A stretch of 10,743 nt of DNA. It comes from Cumulibacter sp047975195. Its GTDB lineage: Bacteria > Actinomycetota > Actinomycetes > Mycobacteriales > Antricoccaceae. A program made the position numbers and the translations under genes. Each line of letters begins with the position of its first letter. Position 1 is the first letter of the stretch. The notes below the pieces were generated by a model. It did no database searches, was not told the DNA's origin, and worked only from the letters and a program-made list of their open reading frames with translations. Positions 6,165 to 10,743 of this stretch are shown here, piece after piece. The stretch covers positions 1 through 10,743 of the forward strand of contig JBKEDB010000167.1 in NCBI GenBank assembly GCA_047975195.1, written 5' to 3'.

Positions 6165-7112
6165 CTAACGGGTCGCTGTGAACCGCTCGCCGACCCGGTG
6201 CAGCAGATCGGCAAGTTCGCACGGCTCCTCGACAATGAAGTCGGTGTCGAGGTCAGTCAGTAGCCACGCGACAGCGCTCAGATCATCTGTAGCCATCGTG
6301 ATCCGGCACGCCGGCTTGCCTTCAGAACCGGGGAACGTCGTGGGATCCACGCGTCCCCAACCCAGGACGGCGTGCGCGACATCCACCGCACGCTCGCGAA
6401 CCACGATGCGCACCTCGTGGCGGCGAGGGCGCCGCGCCGCATTTCGACGTACGAATTCGACGGGATCGAGCCCATCGGGTAGCGCTCGCGGTGGCACCCG
6501 CGTGCGGGCCGATTCCATGTCGCTGATGCGATCGACGCGAAAGGTTCGCCAGTCGTGGCGATCGAGATCGAAGGCGAGGAAGTACCAGCGAGTGTTCAGC
6601 GACAGCACCGAGTGTGGCTCAACGTGACGATGGGCCAGGTCGGACTCGGATTGCGCCGAATACGTGAACCGCACGCGCTCGTGATCGCGGCACACCTGAG
6701 CCAGGCGGGTGAGTACGACGGCGTCCAGGGCGGGTCCGCGCCCAGGCTGCACCGTCATCGACGCCACGGCTTCGGCGCGGCGGCGTAGGCCCGGCGGCAT
6801 CACTGACATCACCTTGGTCAAGGCGCGCAGCGCGCCGTCCTCGATACCGCGGACCGATCCGTCGGCCGCCGCCCTAAGACCGAGTGCAATCGCCACAGCT
6901 TCATCGTCCTCCAGCAGTAGGGGCGGTAATGCGGCGCCGGCCAGCAGTTGGTATCCGCCGCGGTGACCACGGGTTGCGTCGACCGGATATCCGAGTTCGC
7001 GTAGGCGTTCGACGTCGCGGCGCAGCGTACGTTCGGAGACCTCAAGCCGCCCGGCAAGCTCCATGCCGGGCCAATAGCGATGCGTCTGCAGCAGTGAGAG
7101 CAATCTGAGCAT
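6165..7112 (-). CDS. YafY-type HTH/WYL-domain transcriptional regulator
   Basis: The start at 7112 (315 residues) places MLRLLSLLQTHRYWPGMELA at the N-terminus, as in family members. An earlier in-frame start at 7232 would lie inside the divergent ABC gene and add 40 unconserved residues. Residues 1-60 form the DeoR-like winged helix (MELAGRLEVSERTLRRDVERLRELGYPV, then RGGYQLLAG). The middle part (LLLEDDEAVAIALGLRAAA) is the usual linker helix. The WYL domain follows (VRFTYSAQS, then SLNTRWYFLAFDLDRHDWRTFRVDRI), with the motif written WYF here. A C-terminal WCX-like extension ends the protein. It is divergent from a DrrAB-type exporter and shares an intergenic region with a perfect palindrome, so it probably controls that exporter and itself. 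The ligand is unknown. Confidence 0.9.
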   Translation of the reverse strand: MLRLLSLLQTHRYWPGMELAGRLEVSERTLRRDVERLRELGYPVDATRGHRGGYQLLAGAALPPLLLEDDEAVAIALGLRAAADGSVRGIEDGALRALTKVMSVMPPGLRRRAEAVASMTVQPGRGPALDAVVLTRLAQVCRDHERVRFTYSAQSESDLAHRHVEPHSVLSLNTRWYFLAFDLDRHDWRTFRVDRISDMESARTRVPPRALPDGLDPVEFVRRNAARRPRRHEVRIVVRERAVDVAHAVLGWGRVDPTTFPGSEGKPACRITMATDDLSAVAWLLTDLDTDFIVEEPCELADLLHRVGERFTATR

Positions 7113-7135
7113 GCGTGAGCTGGTACTAGCCTTGC

Positions 7136-7163
7136 TTCTTAATCTAGTTTCATTTCCGGTCAA
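7136..7163 (-). promoter_or_regulatory. Candidate promoter of the WYL regulator gene
   Basis: On the minus strand TTGACC (7163-7158) is followed after 16 bases by TAAGAA (7141-7136). Transcription would start about 7130, leaving a leader of under 20 bases to the ATG at 7112. The -35 hexamer lies partly inside the palindrome at 7154-7176, which would give autoregulation. The -10 lacks the final T, so this is tentative. Confidence 0.35.
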
Positions 7164-7176
7164 AAAGTGACCGGAA
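7154..7176. promoter_or_regulatory. Perfect palindrome, probable WYL-regulator operator
   Basis: Arms TTCCGGTCA (7154-7162) and TGACCGGAA (7168-7176) are perfect 9-bp complements around AAAAG. The element lies 18 bases before the ABC ATPase ATG and 41 bases before the regulator start, between divergent genes, where a dimeric repressor or activator would act on both. A transcription terminator is unlikely here because it would lie in the leader of the ABC genes. Confidence 0.7.
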
Positions 7177-7194
7177 CTCGGGGACTGTTGAGTC

Positions 7195-8091
7195 ATGACC
7201 GAATCGATGATCCGCACCAGTGACCTCACCAAGACCTACTCAAGTCGCAGCGGCGATGTGTGCGCCGTACGCGACCTCGGCCTGGATATTGCCGACGGCG
7301 AGCTCGTCGCGCTGCTGGGCCCCAACGGCGCGGGGAAGTCGACCACGCTACGCATGCTGACCACACTGCTGCCGCCGACCAGCGGAACGGCGTACGTCGC
7401 GGGCCACGACGTACGCCGCGATCCATCGGAGGTACGCCGCAACATCGGCTACGTGGGTCAGGGAAACGGCGCGGCTCATATCCAGCGTGGACGCGATGAA
7501 TTGCTGGGCCAGGGCCGCGCTTACGGAATGTCGCGAGCAGATACCAGGCGCCGGGCTGACCTGTTGATCGACGGGCTCGACCTGTCCTCGTTCGTCGATC
7601 GCAAAGCGCAAGAGATGTCCGGCGGACAGCGACGCAGACTTGACATTGCGCTCGGCATGATTCATGCCCCGCGCCTGCTATTTCTGGACGAACCGTCGAC
7701 CGGGCTTGACCCGCAGAACCGCGCGAACCTGCAAGAACAGGTCGCGCTGTTGCATGAGGCGCATCAGACCACGATCGTGTTGACCACCCACTACCTCGAT
7801 GAAGCGGACGCTCTCGCACAGCGGGTTGTGGTTATCGATCACGGCGTCGTCATCGCTGACGACAAGCCGGAGGTGCTCAAACGCCGCATCGGCGATTCGG
7901 TCGTGTTGCGTTTCGCCGACGGACGCACGCTGACCGAGCGCCGCCCGAATGGGGGAGAGTACGCCGCGAAGACTGTGGCCGAAGCAGTACACACGAGCAA
8001 CCCTGCGGTTTCGGTGAAAGTCGTTCCTGCCTCCTTAGACGATGTATTTCTCGACCTGACAGGCCGAAGCCTACGCGAAGACGCCGCCTGA
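7195..8091 (+). CDS. DrrA-type ABC transporter ATP-binding protein
   Basis: A 298-residue nucleotide-binding subunit of an ABC-2 exporter. Walker A is GPNGAGKST (42-50), the Q-loop region is GYVGQGNGA, the signature is MSGGQRRRLDIAL (141-153), Walker B is LLFLDEPSTGLD (161-172), and the switch His is His199 in TTHYLDEAD. After about residue 215 comes the DrrA/DUF4162-like C-terminal extension seen in antibiotic and drug exporters. All ATPase residues are present. ATG at 7195 has a modest GGGGA ten bases upstream; ATG at 7207 (MIRTSDLTKTY) is an alternative. The permease follows after 24 bp, so the two form one operon, likely controlled by the divergent WYL regulator. Confidence 0.95.
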   Translation: MTESMIRTSDLTKTYSSRSGDVCAVRDLGLDIADGELVALLGPNGAGKSTTLRMLTTLLPPTSGTAYVAGHDVRRDPSEVRRNIGYVGQGNGAAHIQRGRDELLGQGRAYGMSRADTRRRADLLIDGLDLSSFVDRKAQEMSGGQRRRLDIALGMIHAPRLLFLDEPSTGLDPQNRANLQEQVALLHEAHQTTIVLTTHYLDEADALAQRVVVIDHGVVIADDKPEVLKRRIGDSVVLRFADGRTLTERRPNGGEYAAKTVAEAVHTSNPAVSVKVVPASLDDVFLDLTGRSLREDAA

Positions 8092-8115
8092 CCAATCAGT
8101 TTGGAGATTCTAGAT

Positions 8116-8934
8116 ATGACTGCCATTTCAGCCCCCACCCATGACAGTTCGACGGTGCGTGAGCGGGTCGAATTAACGCCCAACCCCTGGCCGGCGGACG
8201 TCTGGACCGTGTTTTCGCGGGAGATCAGGCCGCTGCTCAATGACCCGTTCCAGGTCGTGTTCTCCATGGTGCAACCGCTGTTCTTCCTGGCGCTATTTGC
8301 GCCCCTCTTGCCCGATGCCATCGTGGGCGAGGGCGGCTCGGCGCTGCAATGGTTCGTGCCCGGAATCGTCGCGATGTCCTGCCTGATGGGATCGTCGATG
8401 GTCGGATCGAACCTATTGTTGGAGATGCAGACCGGATCACACGAGCGGATGACCGTGACGCCACTTCGCCGGTCGGCACTACTGACCGGGCGTGCGTTGA
8501 AAGAAATCGTTCCGATGATCGCCCAGTCGGCGATCATTGTCGCTGTCGCCACCCCGTTCTCGTTTGAACTGCATCTGACGGGCGTAGTGGTCGGTGTGCT
8601 GCTGATGGCCCTCTTCGCGGTTGGTGTTTCGGCGCTGTCGTATTCGTTGGCGCTGGCTTCGACCGGTCGCGACTGGATGTTCTGGGCCGTCCAGCAGACA
8701 TTCCTGTTTCCGGTGCTGCTGCTGGCCGGGATGCTCTTGCCGATCGAGGGCGCACCTGGCTGGTTGCAGGTGCTTTCGAGCATTAACCCATTGACGTACG
8801 TCGTCGAGGCCGAGCGGGCGCTATTCGCCGGCCAGTGGCCGGGCGGCGAACTCCTGGCCGGACTGGTCGCGGCGAGCGCCGTCGCAGTGGTCGGCCTGGC
8901 CGTCGGGGTTCGGGCTATGCGCAAGGCGCATTAG
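8116..8934 (+). CDS. DrrB-type ABC-2 transporter permease
   Basis: The ATG at 8116 follows GGAG at nine bases, and the product has 272 residues. There is a soluble start with the conserved DVWTVFSREIRPLLNDP element, then six hydrophobic segments at about 46-65, 79-100, 132-150, 156-180, 193-212 and 247-266. The loop after helix 2 carries EMQTGSHERMTVTPLRRSAL (103-122), the coupling region typical of DrrB-like proteins, and SSINPLTYVVEAERALFAG precedes the last helix. It pairs with the ATPase encoded 24 bp upstream to make an exporter of hydrophobic compounds. A TTG at 8101 would extend it by five residues but overlaps the ribosome binding site. A related fragment of its last codons recurs near 10473. 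Confidence 0.94.
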   Translation: MTAISAPTHDSSTVRERVELTPNPWPADVWTVFSREIRPLLNDPFQVVFSMVQPLFFLALFAPLLPDAIVGEGGSALQWFVPGIVAMSCLMGSSMVGSNLLLEMQTGSHERMTVTPLRRSALLTGRALKEIVPMIAQSAIIVAVATPFSFELHLTGVVVGVLLMALFAVGVSALSYSLALASTGRDWMFWAVQQTFLFPVLLLAGMLLPIEGAPGWLQVLSSINPLTYVVEAERALFAGQWPGGELLAGLVAASAVAVVGLAVGVRAMRKAH

Positions 8935-8940
8935 CAGGAT

Positions 8941-8995
8941 CTGCGGGGGAGTGGGTCACGCTAATCGCCCAAGAGCGTTGCTCACTACCCCGCAG
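8941..8995 (+). terminator. Large hairpin after the ABC exporter operon
   Basis: CTGCGGGGGAGTG (8941-8953) pairs with CACTACCCCGCAG (8983-8995) at 12 of 13 positions. Inside, ACGCT (8958-8962) and AGCGT (8974-8978) can pair as well. It starts six bases after the permease stop codon. No T-run follows, which is common for stems of this kind in high-GC actinobacteria, so termination is plausible but unproven. Confidence 0.5.
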
Positions 8996-9289
8996 GTTGG
9001 TGGAAAGCTAACTTCTTGAGTCCGATGTGATCGCGAAGAATCGGGCGTGACCAGTCCAGTCTCGTATGCGGTCATCACGAGTTGGACGCGGTCGCGCGCT
9101 GGGCTTTTGCGGCCAGCTCGATACGTGAGCTTTTGCGGTAGCGACGATGATAGATAGCTCACGGGCGATGGTGTGCCTGCCCGTCGGGGTCTTGGTCATC
9201 CGACGGCTCGATGTGTAGCTGGGTATCCTCCCGGATGTTCACACGCTCGCCAACTCACCGGCCAGCCCTGAGCAGGCGTCGCGCCGGGC
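8996..9289. other. Gene-free stretch between the ABC operon hairpin and the epoxide hydrolase
   Basis: I see no intact gene here. It holds the LuxR remnant (9035-9199). At its left edge is a CAGGTTGGTG motif that recurs in the tandem repeat near 10515. CTGAGC (9268-9273) and GCTCAG (9288-9293) form a weak 6-bp inverted repeat that spans the epoxide hydrolase stop codon and might help terminate that gene. Confidence 0.5.
9035..9199 (-). pseudogene. Remnant of a LuxR-type response regulator (C-terminal HTH), frameshifted
   Basis: On the minus strand one frame (9199 to about 9116) reads TGRHTIARELSIIVATAKAHVSS, which matches the GerE/LuxR HTH pattern EIAxELxVSEATVKTHVSR. A second frame (9099 to about 9040) reads ARDRVQLVMTAYETGLVTPD, which matches the family's C-terminus (xARDRVQLVVLAYETGLVxP). 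Between them lie 16 bases (9100-9115) where six codons would be expected, so a 2-base loss accounts for the frameshift. Just before the HTH the remnant is also about two residues short. The receiver domain is not recognisable upstream, where the epoxide hydrolase gene ends at 9290. This is a decayed gene rather than a functional product. Confidence 0.65.
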
Positions 9290-10435
9290 TCAGCGCACGA
9301 GGCGGAAGAACCCGCGTACCTGGTCGACGAAGAGCTCCGGTTGTTCCCAGGCCGCGAAGTGACCACCGTGAGGTAGATCCTCAAACCAGCGCAGGTCGGT
9401 GAAGCGGCGTTCGGCCCAGCGACGCGACGGACGCCAGATTTCGCCGGGGAAGTTGGAGATTCCGCTCGGCACAGTTATGTTCCCTTTCGGAGAACCACCG
9501 AAGCTCTCCCAATACAGTCGCGCCGATGACGTCGCGGTCTGGGTGAACCAGTACAGGGAGATGTCATCGAGCATCTGCTCGCGGCTCAATGCCGAGTCTG
9601 GCGTGCCGCTGTGATCGCACCACGCCCAGAACTTCTCCGTGATCCACGCCGCCTGCCCGACCGGCGAGTCATTTAGCCCGTACCCGAGCGTCTGCGGCCG
9701 GGAGGACTGCTGGGTGGAATACCCCACGCCGGTACGCCGGTGCTCTTCCATCGCCGCTAGGGCGCGCTGTTCGTCGTCGGTGAGGTCGTCGAGCGTCGTG
9801 CGGTCGGGACCGACGTTCACCATGTTGACGTGGATGCCGGCGACATGCTCGGGATGCGCCTGGGCAAGCGTGGTGGTGATCATGGAGCCCCAGTCGCCGC
9901 CCTGCGCGCCGTACCGGTCGTATCCCAAGCCGAGCATGAGTTCGTCCCATGCGTCGGCGATCCGCGATACGCCCCATCCCGGACGCGTCGGTTTAGCGCT
10001 CCAGCCATAACCCGGCAGCGACGGAGCCACTACATGGAACGCGTCCGAAGGATCTCCGCCGTGCGCCGCGGGATCGGTCAGCGGGCCGAGGACGTCGAGA
10101 AACTCGACCACTGAACCTGGCCAGCCGTGCGTTAGCACCAGCGGAAACGCATCCGGCTTCGGCGATCGCACGTGCAGAAAATGGATCTCGAGTGGTTCGT
10201 CTCCGCCGCCGGCCAGCGTCGTGCGGAAGTTGGGAAATCGGCCCACTCGTTCGGCGAGTCCGAAGTCGTACCCGTCGGCCCAGTACGTGCACAGATCTTG
10301 CACGTAGGCCAACGGCACGCCTTGCGACCAGTCGTCGACCGTCTCCTGGGTCGCCCACCGAGTTGCACTCAGCCGGCGTCGAAGATCGTCGATGGCCGCG
10401 GGATCGATAGTGGGCACGAATGGCGTGATGTCCAT
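9290..10435 (-). CDS. Epoxide hydrolase (alpha/beta hydrolase with EHN domain)
   Basis: A 381-residue protein, normal for the microsomal-type epoxide hydrolase family. Residues 1-110 are the EHN domain (ITPFVPTIDPAAIDDLRRRL, then the conserved LCTYWADGYDF and LEIHFLHVRS). The alpha/beta-hydrolase core has the oxyanion motif HGWPGS (103-108), the substrate loop PSLPGYGWS (138-146), the nucleophile Asp181 in GAQGGDWGS, a likely ring-opening Tyr308 in RLYWES, and the catalytic His359 in PHGGHFAAWEQPE. All key residues are present, so it should convert epoxides to diols through an alkyl-enzyme ester. The substrate cannot be read from the sequence. The ATG at 10435 has no ribosome binding site but is preceded by TAGCAT at six bases, suggesting a leaderless transcript. 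It stands alone, between gene remnants on both sides. Confidence 0.95.
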   Translation of the reverse strand: MDITPFVPTIDPAAIDDLRRRLSATRWATQETVDDWSQGVPLAYVQDLCTYWADGYDFGLAERVGRFPNFRTTLAGGGDEPLEIHFLHVRSPKPDAFPLVLTHGWPGSVVEFLDVLGPLTDPAAHGGDPSDAFHVVAPSLPGYGWSAKPTRPGWGVSRIADAWDELMLGLGYDRYGAQGGDWGSMITTTLAQAHPEHVAGIHVNMVNVGPDRTTLDDLTDDEQRALAAMEEHRRTGVGYSTQQSSRPQTLGYGLNDSPVGQAAWITEKFWAWCDHSGTPDSALSREQMLDDISLYWFTQTATSSARLYWESFGGSPKGNITVPSGISNFPGEIWRPSRRWAERRFTDLRWFEDLPHGGHFAAWEQPELFVDQVRGFFRLVR

Positions 10436-10441
10436 GCGTCG

Positions 10442-10447
10442 ATGCTA
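10442..10447 (-). promoter_or_regulatory. Candidate -10 box for a leaderless epoxide hydrolase transcript
   Basis: On the minus strand TAGCAT fits TANNNT and is followed by six bases and then the ATG at 10435. There is no Shine-Dalgarno in between. No clear -35 is visible 16-18 bases further upstream. Confidence 0.4.
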
Positions 10448-10455
10448 ACGCCGGG

Positions 10456-10512
10456 CTATCGGCGCGTTGGGCGGCCTGGTCGTTGGGATCCGGGCCATGT
10501 GCAAGGCGCGTA
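10456..10512 (+). pseudogene. Fossil 3' end of a second DrrB-like permease gene
   Basis: From 10473 the sequence matches the last codons of the intact permease (from 8893) at 31 of 37 positions. In frame it reads AIGALGGLVVGIRAMCKAR, against VAVVGLAVGVRAMRKAH for the intact gene. Substitutions such as Val/Ile, Ala/Val and several silent third-position changes are what coding divergence gives, so this is a paralogue's end rather than a fresh duplication. An in-frame TAA lies just upstream and no more permease sequence precedes it, so only the C-terminal codons survive next to the insertion sequence. Confidence 0.6.
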
Positions 10513-10514
10513 AC

Positions 10515-10560
10515 CAGGTTGGTGAAAACGAGACCCGCAGGTTGCTGAGAACCAGACCCG
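10515..10560. repeat. Tandem pair of 23-bp repeats at the edge of the insertion sequence
   Basis: Unit 1 (10515-10537) and unit 2 (10538-10560) abut exactly and agree at 20 of 23 positions. Both begin with CAGGTTG and end with AGACCCG. A related start (CAGGTTGGTG) also occurs at 8993, right after the ABC operon hairpin. The units may be the transposase-binding end of the IS1249-type element that follows, or a small repeat family of this genome. Copy number elsewhere is unknown. Confidence 0.6.
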
Positions 10561-10627
10561 GGTTAATGGCCAGATTGTGTGTATGGGATCGCTGATTTCT
10601 GGTTCGTGACCTGCGGTAACGATCCCT

Positions 10628-10652
10628 CGAACATGCTCTGGAAGCATGTTCG
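10628..10652 (+). promoter_or_regulatory. Hairpin directly in front of the transposase start codon
   Basis: CGAACATGCT (10628-10637) and AGCATGTTCG (10643-10652) are perfect 10-bp complements around CTGGA, and the right arm ends on the base before the GTG start. In RNA it would occupy the space where a ribosome binding site belongs, so it could hold transposase translation down. Confidence 0.6.
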
Positions 10653-10743
10653 GTGTCAGCTCCAACGAATGCGCCCTCGTGTGCGGTATGTGCCCGTAAG
10701 CTCGTCAAGAACGGCACGACCAGTGCCGGGCGCACCAGGTGGC
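10653..10743 (+). CDS. IS1249-type transposase, N-terminal fragment
   Basis: Thirty codons are visible from GTG at 10653 before the window ends. The sequence MSAPTNAPSCAVCARKLVKN followed by GTTSAGRTRW matches the N-terminal zinc-ribbon of IS1249-like transposases (first half C-x-x-C, then (K/R)NG-x-T-x-x-G-x-x-R-W, normally followed by R-C-x-x-C). The first zinc pair is Cys10 and Cys13; the second pair lies beyond the edge. The DDE catalytic core is not visible, so whether the element is intact is unknown. The start is not preceded by a ribosome binding site, only by a hairpin. Confidence 0.65.
   Translation, partial: MSAPTNAPSCAVCARKLVKNGTTSAGRTRW

Larger units (their letters stand above)
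10515..10743 (+). mobile_element. Left part of an IS1249-type insertion sequence (cut by window edge)
   Basis: The transposase N-terminus at 10653, the tandem repeats before it and the truncated permease fossil at its border indicate an insertion sequence entering from the right. The left terminus is not certain: it could be at either repeat unit or nearby. No inverted-repeat partner can be seen because the other end lies outside the window. Confidence 0.5.

Noticed and set aside
7839..8924. A 361-codon open frame on the minus strand opposite the ABC ATPase end and permease
   Set aside because: The product is Ser/Thr/Arg-rich low-complexity sequence with no domain, and it crosses two real genes on the other strand.
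10627..10652. LexA/SOS box (TCGAAC...GTTCG)
   Set aside because: The actinobacterial SOS box has the half-sites four bases apart. Here the arms enclose a far longer stretch that itself pairs, so a hairpin explains the symmetry better.
1..10743. tRNA, rRNA or CRISPR array
   Set aside because: No cloverleaf with a CCA-type end, no rRNA-like sequence and no regularly spaced repeats were seen on either strand.

Overview
The window is high-GC DNA of the kind found in Actinomycetota. The protein families fit this too: a DrrA/DrrB-type ABC exporter, a WYL-domain regulator, an epoxide hydrolase with an N-terminal EHN domain, SCP-x-like thiolases with DUF35 partners, and an IS1249-type transposase. 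Two starts also have the TANNNT-N6/7-ATG layout of leaderless genes. The genus cannot be named from the sequence alone.

Layout. (1) 1-2846, minus strand: an acyl-CoA block. A protein fusing an HMG-CoA-synthase-like fold to a DUF35 zinc-ribbon/OB-fold overlaps an SCP-x-like thiolase by 4 bp, and the N-terminus of an MFS transporter (cut by the left edge) follows on the same strand. The fusion gene has a well-placed ATG and ribosome binding site at 2846, but codon 10 is TAA exactly where the reading frame continues into conserved family sequence. It is therefore a nonsense mutant, a sequencing error, or a gene that starts abnormally downstream. (2) 3084-3506, plus strand: the first ~87 residues of a GNAT acetyltransferase, apparently leaderless, whose C-terminal half is missing and replaced by a 57-nt near-perfect hairpin. 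(3) 3573-6128, plus strand: a hotdog thioesterase, an HxlR-family repressor and a DHA2-type MFS exporter. The gap between repressor and exporter holds a 19-bp dyad and a second inverted repeat that touches the exporter's ribosome binding site. (4) 6165-8934: a divergent unit made of a WYL regulator (minus) and a DrrAB-type ABC exporter (plus), with a perfect 9-5-9 palindrome in the shared intergenic region. A large hairpin follows the permease. (5) 8996-9289: a gene-free stretch with the decayed, frameshifted C-terminal HTH of a LuxR-type response regulator on the minus strand. (6) 9290-10435, minus strand: an intact epoxide hydrolase. (7) 10436-10743: a fossil of the 3' end of a second DrrB-like permease, a 23-bp tandem repeat, and the first 30 codons of an IS1249-type transposase running off the right edge.

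Functionally this is an accessory-leaning stretch: two regulator/exporter pairs (HxlR-MFS, WYL-DrrAB) for export of small toxic molecules, two degradative or acyl-CoA enzyme units, and four broken genes (fusion gene, GNAT, LuxR, permease fossil), with an insertion sequence at one end. I see no tRNA, rRNA or CRISPR. Nothing here is clearly a wholly new system. The best leads are the thiolase/DUF35/HMG-CoA-synthase-like pair with substituted catalytic residues and an in-frame stop, and the hairpin element at the GNAT breakpoint.
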